From CAYONP01 sp964405335 (GTDB lineage: Bacteria > Armatimonadota > UBA10988), in assembly GCA_964405335.1 (NCBI GenBank), contig CAYONP010000022.1:1-64000 (forward strand): a stretch of DNA of 64,000 nucleotides, read 5' to 3'. The position numbers were made by a program, and so were the translations under genes. The notes under the pieces are model-generated. The model worked only from the letters and a program-made list of their open reading frames with translations. It was not told the origin of the DNA and did not search any database. Positions 44,890-55,500 of the stretch are shown piece after piece. Position 1 is the first letter of the stretch; each line of letters opens with the position of its first letter.

Positions 44890-45888
44890 ATGACCTCCCG
44901 CGAACGCATCCGCCGCGTGCTCGAACGCGACCGACCCGACCGCGTCGGCCTCACTTTCAGCCACTACGCCGGCGCACCGCGGCTCAACGACGTCGCCGGC
45001 ATCGGTCCCGCGCGCGACGCCAACCGCGCGACCACCGCCTGGGCCGACGACGGCACCGGCGGCGAGACCTACCTGGACGAGTGGGGCTGCACCTGGCGGC
45101 GGGTCAAGGGCAAGACCGACAAGGGCGAGGTCTGCGGACCGCCGCTGCGCACCTGGGACGACCTGGACACCTACGATCCGCCCACCTTCGGCGACCCGGC
45201 GCGCTATGAGCACGGCCCGCGGGTGCGCGAGGAGCAGGCCGAGCGGTACCTGCTCGGCAGCCTGCACGGCTGCGCCTTCAACTATGCGAGGTACCTGCGC
45301 GGGTTCGGCACCTACCTGGCCGACTGCGCCGAATCGCCGGCTCAGATCCGGCGGCTCAATCGACTGGTCAACGACCTGGCGCTGGCGCAGATCGACCTCT
45401 ATGCCGAGCTCGGCTGTGACGGGGTGATGTTCGCCGAGGACTGGGGCACCGAGGACCGGCTGCTGATCAGCCCGGCGATGTGGCAGAAGCTGTTCCGGCC
45501 CGACTTCGAGCGGCTGATCGGTCGGGCGCACGAGCGCGGACTGACCGTCTGGATGCACTCTTGCGGGTACGTCAAGGACATCATCCCCAGCCTGGTCGAG
45601 ATCGGCATGGACGTGTTCCAGTTCGATCAGCCCGAACTGAGCGGACTCGACTTCCTGGCCCAGTTCGACTGCTCCTACTGGTGCCCGGTCGACATCCAGA
45701 AGTCGCTGCCGACCGGCGACGAGGCGTTGATCAAGGCGCGGGCGCGGGAGATGATCGCCACGCTGGGTGGCCGCGGTGGGGGCTTCATCGGCAAGGACTA
45801 CCCCGACAACCCGAGCATCGGCACCGACCCGCTGTGGCAGCACTGGGCCTATGAGGTGTGGCAGCGCGAGGGCGTCTACGCGGCGTGA
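44890..45888 (+). CDS. uroporphyrinogen decarboxylase-fold protein (URO-D/MtaA superfamily)
   Basis: A 332-residue TIM barrel. The start TSRERIRRVLERDRPDRVGL and later GCDGVMFAEDWGTEDRLLIS, LFRPDFERLIGRAHERGL, VWMHSCGYVKDIIPSLVEIG, VFQFDQPELSG and a C-terminal GGFIGKDYPDNPSI are typical of URO-D-like proteins that bacteria use in corrinoid methyl transfer or unknown catabolism rather than haem synthesis. His and Cys in MHSCG could bind zinc as in MtaA. True HemE residues are not conserved. GGAG precedes the ATG by 6 bp. Confidence 0.9.
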   Translation: MTSRERIRRVLERDRPDRVGLTFSHYAGAPRLNDVAGIGPARDANRATTAWADDGTGGETYLDEWGCTWRRVKGKTDKGEVCGPPLRTWDDLDTYDPPTFGDPARYEHGPRVREEQAERYLLGSLHGCAFNYARYLRGFGTYLADCAESPAQIRRLNRLVNDLALAQIDLYAELGCDGVMFAEDWGTEDRLLISPAMWQKLFRPDFERLIGRAHERGLTVWMHSCGYVKDIIPSLVEIGMDVFQFDQPELSGLDFLAQFDCSYWCPVDIQKSLPTGDEALIKARAREMIATLGGRGGGFIGKDYPDNPSIGTDPLWQHWAYEVWQREGVYAA

Positions 45889-45913
45889 TGGTGGGCAGAT
45901 GCCCCAGGTGGCT

Positions 45914-46003
45914 CCGCCTCGCCGAGGCGGCCTGCCGGTGGCGCCGGCGACAGCATTCCGACGGTATCGGCGACGGCGTTGCGGCGCTTTCGGCGAAAGC
46001 GCC
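45914..46003. terminator. pair of hairpins between convergent genes
   Basis: CCGCCTC-GCC-GAGGCGG (45914-45930) and GGCGCTTTC-GGC-GAAAGCGCC (45983-46003), both perfect stems, lie between the URO-D-like gene and the convergent heparinase-like tail. They probably stop transcription from both sides, although T tracts are missing. Confidence 0.55.
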
Positions 46004-46131
46004 CTACCTGGCCACCTGCCCTCGCTCGAGGTCGACCCGCACAGTCTCATCCCGCACCCGCACCACAAGCTGCTCGTCGCCCATCTCAAGCGCCAGCTCG
46101 GGCGCCTCATCGAGGGTCATCACCGCGACGA
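46004..46131 (-). CDS. C-terminal piece of the heparinase-like gene beyond the assembly gap
   Basis: In the minus frame the last 40 codons before the stop at 46004 read VAVMTLDEAPELALEMGDEQ and end VDLERGQVAR, the kind of beta-strand tail found at the end of heparinase II/III-like proteins. It is out of frame with the part on the other side of the 100 N, which fits a gap of arbitrary length. That both pieces belong to one gene is inference. Confidence 0.6.
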
Positions 46132-46231
46132 NNNNNNNNNNNNNNNNNNNNNNNNNNNNNNNNNNNNNNNNNNNNNNNNNNNNNNNNNNNNNNNNNNNNN
46201 NNNNNNNNNNNNNNNNNNNNNNNNNNNNNNN
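46132..46231. other. assembly gap (100 N)
   Basis: Exactly 100 undefined bases, the usual placeholder for a scaffold join of unknown size. It interrupts the heparinase-like gene. Confidence 0.99.
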
Positions 46232-48411
46232 ATCACCGCCTGATCGTCCGGGACGATCAGGTAGCGGTTCATGCGGGTCACGTTCTGCGCCCCGTAGTAG
46301 CCCGAGGCGTCGCCGCGGGCCCAGAACAGACCGTCCTGGTTGGCGAAGCGGTCGATCACGCCCATGTCGCCCATGCCGGGGATGGGTTGCGTCCAGCCGC
46401 CGCCGCGGTGGGCCGGGCCGTTGCCGTCGACCAGGATCAGGTTGTGGTTCGCGCCGGCTTTGTTCTGGCGCGGGTAGCCGTCGTCCGTGGCCCACATCTG
46501 CCCGCCCCAGTGGAGCATGAAGTGGTTCGGATCGGGGTGGTCATGCGCGACGTTGACCCAGCCGGCGGCCAGCTCATTGAGCCGATGCCCGCCGTACGGC
46601 CCGCACTTGAGGATCACCGCCAGGGCGTTCGGATCGGTCCAGCTCGAGCGGTAGCAGGCAAGCTCGAGATCGTTGAAGTAGCGGGCCCGCTCGAGCGTCT
46701 CGAGCGGCGCCGGCGCCAGGTCGGCGTCGTACCAGAGGATCGGCCAGGGGTAGTAGCTGAACGAGCCCGGCTCGGCGGCATACATGGCGTCGAGCAGCGC
46801 CTGCGCGCCAGCGTCTTGGTACTCCGCGGCGAGGCGGAACAGGTAGTGGTTGAAGTAGTAGGCGCCGCCGCCGCCGTCGCCGAAGTTGAACACGTCGTGG
46901 AAGCCGGGGGTCATGGCATGCGCCCGGAACCAGGGGATGTCCGCCAGGCCCGGCGTGGTGAACAGGTCCACGCCCGTGGCATGGCGTAGCGCGTCGAAGC
47001 AGCGCACGACGTAGCTGTAGCCGAACGGCGTGTAGCCCGGCCCCTCGTGGTTCGAGCCGTCGGGCGGCAGCGCCTCGGCCACGGCGCGGCACTCGGCGGC
47101 GGCCAAGCCGAGGTAGCGGTCGCCGCCCTCGACCTCATCGGCGACCGACAGCGCGGCGAGCAGCAGGCCGCTCAGCCGGTGGTGGCGGTGGTTGTTCTGG
47201 TGGTCGCCTTTCCAGTAGCCGCCGGCGCGGTTGTCGAGGAAGCCGTGGTGGCAGAGCAGCTCGAGCTGGCGGAACAGCTTCTCGCCGAAGGCGGCCCGCT
47301 GCTCGGGAGTCATCAGCTCCCAGCACCAGTCGTAGGCGCAGGCGAAGCCCGACAACAGGTTGGCCGCGCCCATCGACTGGTCGACCTCCTCGCCGCTGCC
47401 CCAGTGCGGATATGCGGCGAAGGTCGCCATCCACTCGATCGCCTTGTGGCCATACCGCTCGTCGCCGGTGGCGATGTAGGCGAAGGCAAGCGTCTGGAGC
47501 CGCCACCAGCCCCATTGCTGCATCGACTGGTCGTCGTCGCAGTCGGCGGCGTTTTCGGGCGGCATCTGCGCCAGGTAGCTGTCTGCGCCGCCCTGGAGGT
47601 GCGCAAAGAAGCTGGCGTGCGTGGTGCGGCAGCGCTCGCGGATGCCCTCGATCTCGTCGCTGGTGAAGAACAGCCGCGGGTGCCGGCCGGCCAGCCCGTC
47701 GCGCAGCGCCAGCGGCTCGGCGTCGGGCGGCTGCCAGTTCTCGCCGGGCAGGGGAATCGTCCGCGGGCGGAGCGGCTCGTCGCCGAGCTCGATCGTGATG
47801 TCGTCGACGTAGAGCGGTTCGTCGAGGTCCTGCGCGCCGCGCAGATAGATGGCGCTCGCGCCGCTAAGGAAGGCGCCGGTCATGTGATCGTAGCCGGTCG
47901 CCTCACGGCCGTCGACTGTGACGGTCAGCTCGGTCTCGTTGTGCAGCGTGAAGGTCCATTGCTTCCAGCCCTCGGCACGCGGGCTGCGGGCGTAGCGCCG
48001 TGAGTTCCAGCCGCCGGCGGCGGTGCTCATCCAACCGTAGCTGTCGTTGCCGGCCAGGTAGGGCGCCCAGATCAGCCCGAAGACGAGCTGCTGGCCCTGC
48101 CCGTTCTGCAGCCCCCAGACTGGTCCGTAGGCATGGGTGCGCGCCGCGTCGCCCTCGCGCTGGAAGCCGGAGTCGTAGACCCACAGTGTGACCGTGCCGA
48201 AGCCGTCGGTCTCGCGCAAGGGAATGACCACCGTCGCGCCGCGGGCGACGCGCAGCGCACCGGCGCCGGCGTGGACGACGTCACCCGCGATGCCGGCGTC
48301 GCCGTCGAGCTGGAGGCCGTCTGGCAGGCCGTTCTCGAAGTCGTGGCTGGCCTGCTGGGCACAGGCCGTGGTCGCGATGAGCGAGCAAAGGGCCAAGATG
48401 CGGACGCGCAT
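46232..48411 (-). CDS. heparinase II/III-like polysaccharide lyase family protein, 3' end in gap
   Basis: About 726 residues are visible. A signal peptide (RILALCSLIATTACA) leads to a concanavalin-like domain (20-210: SHDFENGLPDGLQLDGD, LYVDDITIELG). Next is an alpha/alpha-toroid domain (HPRLFFTSDEIEGIRERC, FACAYDWCWELMTPEQR, GDHQNNHRHHRLSGLLLA, EGPGYTPFGYSYVVRCF) and the start of the beta domain (AHDHPDPNHFMLHWGGQMWA, GDGYPRQNK-like ATDDGYPRQNK). This is the heparinase II/III architecture; His and Tyr in QNNHRHH and GPGYT are candidate catalytic residues. Secreted, acting on uronic-acid polysaccharides. Start ATG 48411. Confidence 0.85.
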
Positions 48412-48464
48412 GAGACGCTCCCGCCGCTCGATTCGCCGCCGCGCGCGGGCGCCCTTCGGCGGCG

Positions 48465-49589
48465 TCAGACCACCCACTCGGCGTCGAACTCGGACAGCAG
48501 CTCGTGCCCGGCGTCGGTCACCCGGACGACATCCTCGATCCGGCAACCGCCGACGGCGAGGTAGTAGAGCCCCGGCTCGACGGTGATCACCGCGCCGGCC
48601 TCGAGCGCCTCGACCTCGGGCCGCGTGGCCGGCTCGTGGACCTGCAGGCCGACCCCGTGACCGATGCCGTGGGTGTAGCCCTGGCGCGGCTCGGTGTCAT
48701 CGATGTTCTCGTAGCCGAGCGACTTGAAACGTTCCTGCACCGCCTCGTGGAGTTCCTTCACCTTGGCGCCGGCGCGCATTTGCTCGACGGCGAAATCATG
48801 GGCCTCGCGCACCGCCGCGACCAGTCGCTCCTGCTCGGCGCTCGGCTTGCCGCGGCAGAAGGTGCGGGTCATGTCGCCGCAGTAACCGCTCCCGATGAGC
48901 TGCGGGTAGATGTCGACGACGACCAGCTCGCCGGCGCGGACCGGCCCGCTGCCGTGGCAGTGGCAGTCGACCGCCTGCACGCCCGGCGCGGCAATCGCGT
49001 CGCCGACGCAGAGCGCGCCGTGAGCCGCGCAGGCCTGGTAGACAGCACGGCGCAAGCGCTCGGCGGTGAGCGGCTCGCCGGCCAGTTCGAGGTACTCAAC
49101 GTTCGGTCGTGAGTCGGCCAGCATCTCGCGCACCGCCGCCAGACCGGCGGCCGCGGCGCGGTTGGCCTCGCGGATGGCCTCGGCTTCGGCCGTGGTCTTC
49201 AGCGCCCGGTCGGCGAACAGCGGCCCGTCGCAGACCTCCGGCTCGCAGCCGAGGTCGCACAGCTTGCGGTAGAGCCCGACGGGGAACTCGCGCGGGACCT
49301 GGAACCGCTCGATGCCGTACTCGGCGGCCAGAACGACGAGCAGGTCGCCGACGCCAAGCTTGTCGTCGTCGCGCTCCTTGCGCAGCGCGCCGAGCCGCTC
49401 ACCGAGGTCGTGGACCTCGTCGAGCCGTGACTCGGCGCGGGCCGGCGCGACCTCGAGCCGGCCGACAAAGCCGACGCGCTGGCCGTCGACGCCGAAGACG
49501 AGCAGCGGATCGCCGCAGGCATAGCCGGTGAACCAGCGGATGTCGGGCTGCGTCAGCGACGGCCCATAGAGCAGCGGCGAGAGACTCAT
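48465..49589 (-). CDS. M24-family aminopeptidase (Xaa-Pro peptidase)
   Basis: A 374-residue pita-bread metallopeptidase. The N-terminal creatinase-like domain (about 1-135) is followed by the catalytic domain with all five metal ligands: Asp in VVVDIYPQ, Asp in CGDMTRTF, His in HGIGHGVGLQVHE, Glu in ITVEPGLYY and Glu in GCRIEDVVRVTD. Substrate preference for Xaa-Pro peptides is by family analogy. Start ATG 49589 overlaps the stop of tpiA by ATGA, so the genes are translationally coupled; there is no functional link obvious between them. Confidence 0.93.
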   Translation of the reverse strand: MSLSPLLYGPSLTQPDIRWFTGYACGDPLLVFGVDGQRVGFVGRLEVAPARAESRLDEVHDLGERLGALRKERDDDKLGVGDLLVVLAAEYGIERFQVPREFPVGLYRKLCDLGCEPEVCDGPLFADRALKTTAEAEAIREANRAAAAGLAAVREMLADSRPNVEYLELAGEPLTAERLRRAVYQACAAHGALCVGDAIAAPGVQAVDCHCHGSGPVRAGELVVVDIYPQLIGSGYCGDMTRTFCRGKPSAEQERLVAAVREAHDFAVEQMRAGAKVKELHEAVQERFKSLGYENIDDTEPRQGYTHGIGHGVGLQVHEPATRPEVEALEAGAVITVEPGLYYLAVGGCRIEDVVRVTDAGHELLSEFDAEWVV

Positions 49590-50386
49590 GCGGCGGCGCA
49601 GGCGGCGATGATCGGCGCGAAGGTCGAGACCTTCAGGCTCGCCCCACCGACCAGCCCGCCGTCGATCTGCTCGCACGCCAGCAGCCCCGCGACGTTGTCG
49701 GGCTTCATGCTGCCGCCGTAGAGGATGCGCACCGCCTTGGCCGGGGCGTCGCCGGCAATCGCCGTCACCGCGGCGCGGACCACGCCGCAGACGCGGTCGG
49801 CCTCGTCCGGCTCGCAGACCTCACCGGTGCCAATCGCCCAGACCGGCTCATAGGCGAGCAGCAGCGTGCCGACCGTCGTCGCCTCGACGCCGGCCAGGCC
49901 GCGGCGCAACTGGATCTCGATCACCGCGTCGGTCTCGCCGCGCTGCCGCTCGGCCAGCGTCTCGCCGACGCAGAGGCAGGGCGTCAGGCCACCGGCGAGC
50001 GCCGCCAACAACTTGCGGTTGACCGTGAAATCGTTGTCGCCGAAGACCGCGCCCAGCTCGCCGGCAAGCTCGGGCTCGGGCACGCCGAAGCGCCGCCGGC
50101 GCTCGGAGTGGCCGACCAGCACGTGGCTGCAACCCACATCGCGCAGCATCGGTACGCTGACCTCGCCGGTGTAGGCGCCGCTCTCGGCCCAGTAGCAGTC
50201 CTGCCCACCGACGCCCGCCTCGCCGGCGGCGCCCGCCACCGCCGGCAGCAGGGTGAACGGCGCGAAGACCACCACCTCGGCCCCGTTCTGGTCGACCCCG
50301 GCCAGCTCGGCCATGTAGCGCTCGGCTTCGGCCCGGGTCAGGTTCATCTTCCAGTTCGCCGCCGCGACGCACACGCGCTTGCCCAT
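49586..50386 (-). CDS. tpiA: triosephosphate isomerase
   Basis: Glycolytic enzyme interconverting dihydroxyacetone phosphate and glyceraldehyde 3-phosphate. A 266-residue TIM barrel with AAANWKMNL (active-site Lys), HVLVGHSERRRRFG (His), LAYEPVWAIGTGE (catalytic Glu and flexible loop) and RILYGGSMKPDN plus LVGGASLK phosphate-binding loops. Residues after the loop (EVCEPDEADRVC) are slightly divergent, but all catalytic residues are present. Not next to gapA or pgk here; it is coupled to the M24 peptidase gene. Confidence 0.97.
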   Translation of the reverse strand: MGKRVCVAAANWKMNLTRAEAERYMAELAGVDQNGAEVVVFAPFTLLPAVAGAAGEAGVGGQDCYWAESGAYTGEVSVPMLRDVGCSHVLVGHSERRRRFGVPEPELAGELGAVFGDNDFTVNRKLLAALAGGLTPCLCVGETLAERQRGETDAVIEIQLRRGLAGVEATTVGTLLLAYEPVWAIGTGEVCEPDEADRVCGVVRAAVTAIAGDAPAKAVRILYGGSMKPDNVAGLLACEQIDGGLVGGASLKVSTFAPIIAACAAA

Positions 50387-50431
50387 CGACAGTCCTTTCG
50401 CGCCGCACCATAGGCGCTCGCGCCGGCGGCG

Positions 50432-51667
50432 TCAACCGGCCAGGCGGTGCAACCGATCGGCCGCGGCGGCCATCATGCGATCGCCCGTGCCGGGCGGCGT
50501 GAGGTTGTTCCAGCTCTCGTATCCGCCGGCGACCTTGCCCTCGGGCGTCGGCACATAGGCGATGTCATCGTGGCACAGCTCGGCGATCAGCGCCGGCTGG
50601 AAGGGGCTCCAGCGCTTGAGCCGCCGGCCATACTCGCAGAACAGCTCGCCCGGCACGGCGACCAGACCGACCGGCCCGAGCCGCGCGGCGGTCACCTCGA
50701 CGGTCATGCTCGGCCCGCGCTCGGCCTGCTGCAGCACGATTCCAGCCTCGACTAGCTCGCGGGTGAACCGCCGATCGTCACCCGCCCAGATCGCCCGCGC
50801 CGCGGCCACCGCCGCCGGCTCGTGACGCGGTAGCTCGAGCTCCAGCACCGCCCGGTCGAAGCCCAGCCGAGCGAGCTCGATCGGCCGCAGCTCGGCGGGC
50901 GCGATCACCTCGGCCAGCGTCGCGCCGATGCCGGCGGCCATGTCGAAACCCGTGGGCGCATCGTCGGCGGTCACGTCGAGGTGATTGATCTCGCCGGCGC
51001 AGCCCTGCAGGAAGATGGTCTCGAACGCCTCGCCACGTCGCTCGCGCAGCCGCTGTTCGAGGAAGTGCGGCCAGTCGGCGCTCATCGCCGTACCACCGAT
51101 GGTGTCGAGGTGCAGGGCGTAGTTCATCACCAGCAAGGTGCGCTCGCCGACGGTCAGCTCGAGCAGCCCGAGCTCGTCGTCGACCGGCGTGGTCGGACAG
51201 ACGATGTCGGGGTTACCGCGCCCGGGGTTCATCCGCACGGTGCCGTCGCGCATGACGAACCGGCGGCAGAAGGCGTGGGTCGCGTCGTGGGCGGTGCCGG
51301 CCCGCGCGGTCACCGGCCCGGCGGCGGCCTGGGCCGCCCCGGCCGCGGCGGCGATGCCGTGGGCGAGCTGCTCGCTGTGATCCTCGGTGATCGGGCCGAG
51401 GTGGCTGTGCGTGGCGTGGACGATCACCCGCTCGGCGGCGATGCCGGTCCGCCCGTGCACCAGCCGGCGCGCGGCGGTGACGGTGCCGAGATCGATGCTG
51501 CACAGATCGCAGGCCACCAGACAGAGCGCCTGGTCACCGTCGGCCAGCCACAGGGCTTTGGCCCAGAGTGGGTCATGGACGGCGTCGGCGCGGCGTTCAT
51601 GGAAGTAGCCGCGCAGCCTGGCGCCCAGCGGTGGCGTGATGTCGACCCGCGCCCAGCCGGCCTGCAT
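50432..51667 (-). CDS. neutral/alkaline ceramidase-like hydrolase, second copy
   Basis: A 411-residue paralogue of the protein at 25.9-27.1 kb. It begins GWARVDITPPLGARLRGYF and carries HATHSHLGPITEDH, NYALHLDTIGG, MSADWPHFLEQRL, FLQGCAGEINHLD and ELCHDDIAYVPT, the conserved landmarks of the ceramidase N-terminal family with probable zinc His residues. No signal peptide, so probably cytosolic with an unknown substrate. It precedes tpiA by about 45 bp on the same strand. Confidence 0.88.
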   Translation of the reverse strand: MQAGWARVDITPPLGARLRGYFHERRADAVHDPLWAKALWLADGDQALCLVACDLCSIDLGTVTAARRLVHGRTGIAAERVIVHATHSHLGPITEDHSEQLAHGIAAAAGAAQAAAGPVTARAGTAHDATHAFCRRFVMRDGTVRMNPGRGNPDIVCPTTPVDDELGLLELTVGERTLLVMNYALHLDTIGGTAMSADWPHFLEQRLRERRGEAFETIFLQGCAGEINHLDVTADDAPTGFDMAAGIGATLAEVIAPAELRPIELARLGFDRAVLELELPRHEPAAVAAARAIWAGDDRRFTRELVEAGIVLQQAERGPSMTVEVTAARLGPVGLVAVPGELFCEYGRRLKRWSPFQPALIAELCHDDIAYVPTPEGKVAGGYESWNNLTPPGTGDRMMAAAADRLHRLAG

Positions 51668-51745
51668 GAGGGGCTCCTGCCGAGGCGATGCGCCGCCGGC
51701 GGCGGATCTCCTTGCGGCCAGGCCGGCTGGGGCGGACCGGCAGCG

Positions 51746-51913
51746 CTAGCCCTCGGAGTCGGCCGAACTGGTGTCGGTCGTCGACGGTTCGGTGTCGGCG
51801 CTTGGGGTGGCGCTGGTCTGCATCGTCTCCATGGTGGCCGTGGGTTCCTGCTTCTTGCAGGCCCATAAGCCCAGCGTGGCGAGGCCCAACACCACCCACA
51901 ACAGCTTCTTCAT
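51746..51913 (-). CDS. 55-residue lipoprotein, paralogue of the next one
   Basis: A very small lipoprotein: MKKLLWVVLGLATLGLWAC gives a basic start, hydrophobic core and lipobox LWAC with lipidated Cys19, followed by KKQEPTATMETMQTS and a Ser/Thr/Glu-rich disordered tail. AGGAGA lies ten bases before the ATG. The segment LGLWAC..QEP-ATMETM-TS repeats in the neighbouring gene as LGLWSC..KEP-ATMDTM-TS, so the two arose by tandem duplication. Membrane-anchored by its lipid; function unknown. Confidence 0.78.
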   Translation of the reverse strand: MKKLLWVVLGLATLGLWACKKQEPTATMETMQTSATPSADTEPSTTDTSSADSEG

Positions 51914-52033
51914 GCTCTTCTCCTCGTCATCGCCCGACGTCGGCTCGCGGCGGACGGCCCGAACGACCGAGTCGTCCGCCGCGCGACGTCGCCTGACATC
52001 CAGGTTGGGTCTTGCCGACCCGCCGGTCCGGCG

Positions 52034-52378
52034 CTACTCGCCCGCGCCGCCGGTGTCGGTGCCGGCGCCGCCCTCGATCGGCTCGACCGCCGGCTCGGCG
52101 GTGGCCTCACCCGAGGTGTCGTCGGCCGCCGGTTCGGTGGTCTCGGTCGGCATGTCGTCGGCGTTCGGTTCGGTCATGTCGCCCGACATCCCGCCGGTCG
52201 TGTCGTCCGGCGTCTCGGCGGTGGTGCCGGTCTCGGGCATCGCCGGCGTCGGCGCGTCTACCGCCGGACCGCCCTGGCTGGTCACCATCGTGTCCATCGT
52301 CGCCGGCGGCTCTTTCGGCGCGCACGACCAGAGGCCCAGCGCCAGCGCCGGCAGCAGGTACAGCATCAGTCTCTTCAT
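52034..52378 (-). CDS. 114-residue lipoprotein with Thr/Glu/Asp-rich tail
   Basis: The signal MKRLMLYLLPALALGLWSC has a lipobox LWSC. It is followed by APKEPPATMDTMVTSQ and an acidic low-complexity tail (PDDTTGGMSGDMTEPN and similar), rich in Thr, Glu, Asp, Gly and Pro, so disordered. Start ATG 52378, with GAGGAGC upstream; the GTG one codon earlier is also possible. Paralogous to the 55-residue lipoprotein 120 bp downstream. Probably a surface or periplasmic linker; no catalytic motif. Confidence 0.8.
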   Translation of the reverse strand: MKRLMLYLLPALALGLWSCAPKEPPATMDTMVTSQGGPAVDAPTPAMPETGTTAETPDDTTGGMSGDMTEPNADDMPTETTEPAADDTSGEATAEPAVEPIEGGAGTDTGGAGE

Positions 52379-52555
52379 CACAGCTCCTCTCGCACGGGGT
52401 CAGGCGTCTGCCCAGCGGCGATCCGTCCGCTCCCACGCTGCCTTACGCCGCCGGCACGTCGCTTGCGCCACGATCTCGCCGGAATCTCAACTTCAGTGGG
52501 CACTTACTGAATTGGCTAGGGAGTTGTACGCGGTGGGGCGGCGGCGAGTGGCGGT

Positions 52556-55500
52556 ATGCATGTTCTAGCCCGGATCTGCGTCGAACGGCCGGTCTTTGCC
52601 ACGGTGCTCTCCCTCGTGCTCCTGGTGGTCGGGATCGCCGGCTACCAGGGCCTCGGGGTCGATCGCTTCCCGAACGTCGAATTCCCCTTCATCGTGGTCA
52701 CCACGGTCTATCCCGGCGCCGGACCGGAAGAGGTCGAAACCGGAGTCAGCGACACCATCGAGCAGCAGGTCAACACCATCGCCGGGATTGAGACCCTCTC
52801 CTCGACCTCGTCCGACGGCCTGTCGGTCGTGATGGTCCAGTTCGCCCTCGAGAAAGACGTCGACGTCGCGGCCGAGGAGGTGCGGGCCAAGGCCGCGCTG
52901 GCGCGCTCGAGCCTGCCGCCCGACGCCGAGGACCCGATCGTGGCCAAGTTCGACGTCGGCGCGGTGCCGGTGTTGACCTACACCGTCTCGGCCAATGCCT
53001 CGCTGCGCGAGATCCACGAGTACGTCGACAAGGTGCTCCGGCGACGGATCGAGTCGGTCGGTGGTGTCGGCGGGATCACCATCGTCGGCGGTCAGGAGCG
53101 GCAGGTCAACGTGGTGCTCGACGCGCCACGCCTGCGCGCCTATGGCGTCACGGTCAGCGACGTGCGCGACGCGCTGCAGAAGCAGAACGTGATGATCCCG
53201 GGCGGGCTGGTCGAGCAGGGCGACCGTCAGCTGACGCTGCGCACCCGCGGCCGCGTCGAGTCGCTGGCCGAGTTCGGCGACCTGCCGATCGAGAACTACG
53301 GCGAGCGGGTGGTCTACATCCGCGATGTGGCCACGGTCGAGGACGGTGCGGCGCGGGCCACCTCGCGGTCGCTGCTCAACGGCCGGCCGTGCGTCGAGGT
53401 GCGGGTGATTAAGCAGTCGGGCGCCAACGCCATCCGGGTGATCGACGCGGTCAAGGAGCGCATCCACGAACTCGAGCCGAACCTGCCGCGGGGCTATGAA
53501 CTGACCCTGGTGACCGACCAGTCGTTGTTCATCGAAGCCTCGCTCCACGCGGTGCTGGAGCACCTGCTGCTCGGCTCGCTGCTGGCGGCCATTGTGGTGC
53601 TGCTGTTCCTGCGCAGCGGGCGGTCGACCATCATCACGGCGCTGGCCATTCCGCTCTCGATCATCGCCACCTTCGCCGCCATGGCGGCCTTCGGCTTCAC
53701 CCAGAACGTGGTCACGCTGCTGGCGCTCACCCTCTCGGTCGGCATCGTCATCGACGACGCGATTGTGGTGCTCGAGAACATCTACCGCGTGATCGCCGAG
53801 AAGGGCCTCTCACCGCGCGAGGCGGCCATCGAAGCAACCCGCGAGATCGGCCTGGCGGTGCTGGCGATCACCCTGTCGCTGATTTCGGTGTTTCTGCCCA
53901 TCGCGCTGATGAGCGGCATCGTCGGCCGGTTTCTCAACTCGTTCGGGATCACCATGGCGGCGGCCATCGCGGTCAGCCTGTTCGTCTCGTTCAGCCTGAC
54001 GCCGATGCTGTGCAGCCGCTGGCTGCGGGCCGAGGCCGCCACCGCGCACGCCGACGGCCACGCCGACGGGGGCTGGTTCGGGGCGGTCGAGCGCGGTTTC
54101 GTCGCCCTGCTGCGCTGGTCGATGAGGCACCGCCGACTGGTCGTGCTGGCCGGCCTCGGGCTGATCGCCAGCATCCCGGTGCTGGGCCTGATGGCGAAGA
54201 AGAACTTCCTCCCGACCGACGACCAGTCGCAGTTCCAGTTCACCGTCCGCGCGCCCGAGGGCACCAGTCTCGAGGCGACGGCGGGCCTGCTGAGCGAGAT
54301 CGCCACCGAGCTGAGCAAGCTGCCCGAGGTGCGCTACACGCTCGTCTCGGTCGCCAGCGACCAGGCCAACTCGCCCAACTTCGGCACCGTGCAGGTGGTC
54401 ATGGAGCAGGTCGAGGACCGGGCCGACCGGCGCGTGACCCAGTTCAGCAACATGGCCAAGGCGACCGAGGAGGTGCTACCGCGGTTCGAGGGCCGCGGGC
54501 TCGACATCAGCGTGCAGGAGGTCAGCGCCTTCGGTGGCGGCGCGACTTGGAACATCGAGATCGCCGTTGCCGGACCCGACCTGGACGAGCTGACCCGCTA
54601 CTCCGAGCAGGCGGTCGCGCGGGTGCGTCAGATCCCGGGCGTGAGCTTCGCCGAGTCGAGCCTGGTGGCCGGCAAGCCCGAGCTGCAGGCCCGGATCGAC
54701 CGCGATCGCGCGGCCGTGCTCGGCGCGAAGGTGACCGATATCGCGACCACGCTGCGCCTGGCCGTCGGTGGCGACGACAAGATCACCCCGTACGACGAGG
54801 ACGGCGAGCAGTACGAGGTCCACCTGCGACTGGACCAGCGCTACCGCACCGACGCCGCGGGGATTGAGCTGCTCGAGGTGCCGGCAGGCGGCCAGACCGT
54901 GCCCATCGACCAGGTGGTCGAGTTCCACGAGACCACCGGCCCGGCGGCGATCTCGCGTTACAACCGCCAGCGGCAGTTCACCGTGCAGGTCAACCTCGTC
55001 CACGGCGCGTCGCAGGGCACGGTGACGACCGAGATCATGAAGGTGCTGGAGGAGCTCAAGCCGAGCCCCGAGTACCGCGCCGCGCCGATCGGCGCCGCGC
55101 GCGAGTTCGCGCGCACCTTCCGCAGCTTTGGCATCGCCTTTCTGCTCTCGACGGTGTTCATGTACCTGGTCATCGCCGCGCAGTTCGAGTCGTTCCTGCA
55201 CGCCCTCGTGATCATGGTCGCCCTGCCGCTGACCGTGCCGTTCGCGCTGATCAGCATCATCGTCTCGGGCGACTCGCTGAACATCTTCTCGATGCTTGGC
55301 ATGTTGGTCCTGCTCGGCGTGGTCAAGAAGAACGCCATCCTGCAGATCGACTTCGCCAACCAGCGCCGGCGGGCCGGCATGCCGCTGGTCGAGGCGACCA
55401 TCGACGCGGCTCGGATCCGGCTGCGGCCGATTCTGATGACCACCCTCGCCTTTGTCGCCGGGATGATCCCCCTGGTCATCGCGCGCGGCACCGGTTCGGC

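Noticed and set aside
44890..45888. True uroporphyrinogen decarboxylase (hemE)
   Set aside because: The fold matches, but the sequence lacks the HemE N-terminal RQAGR-type substrate motif; it belongs to the broader URO-D/MtaA-like group.
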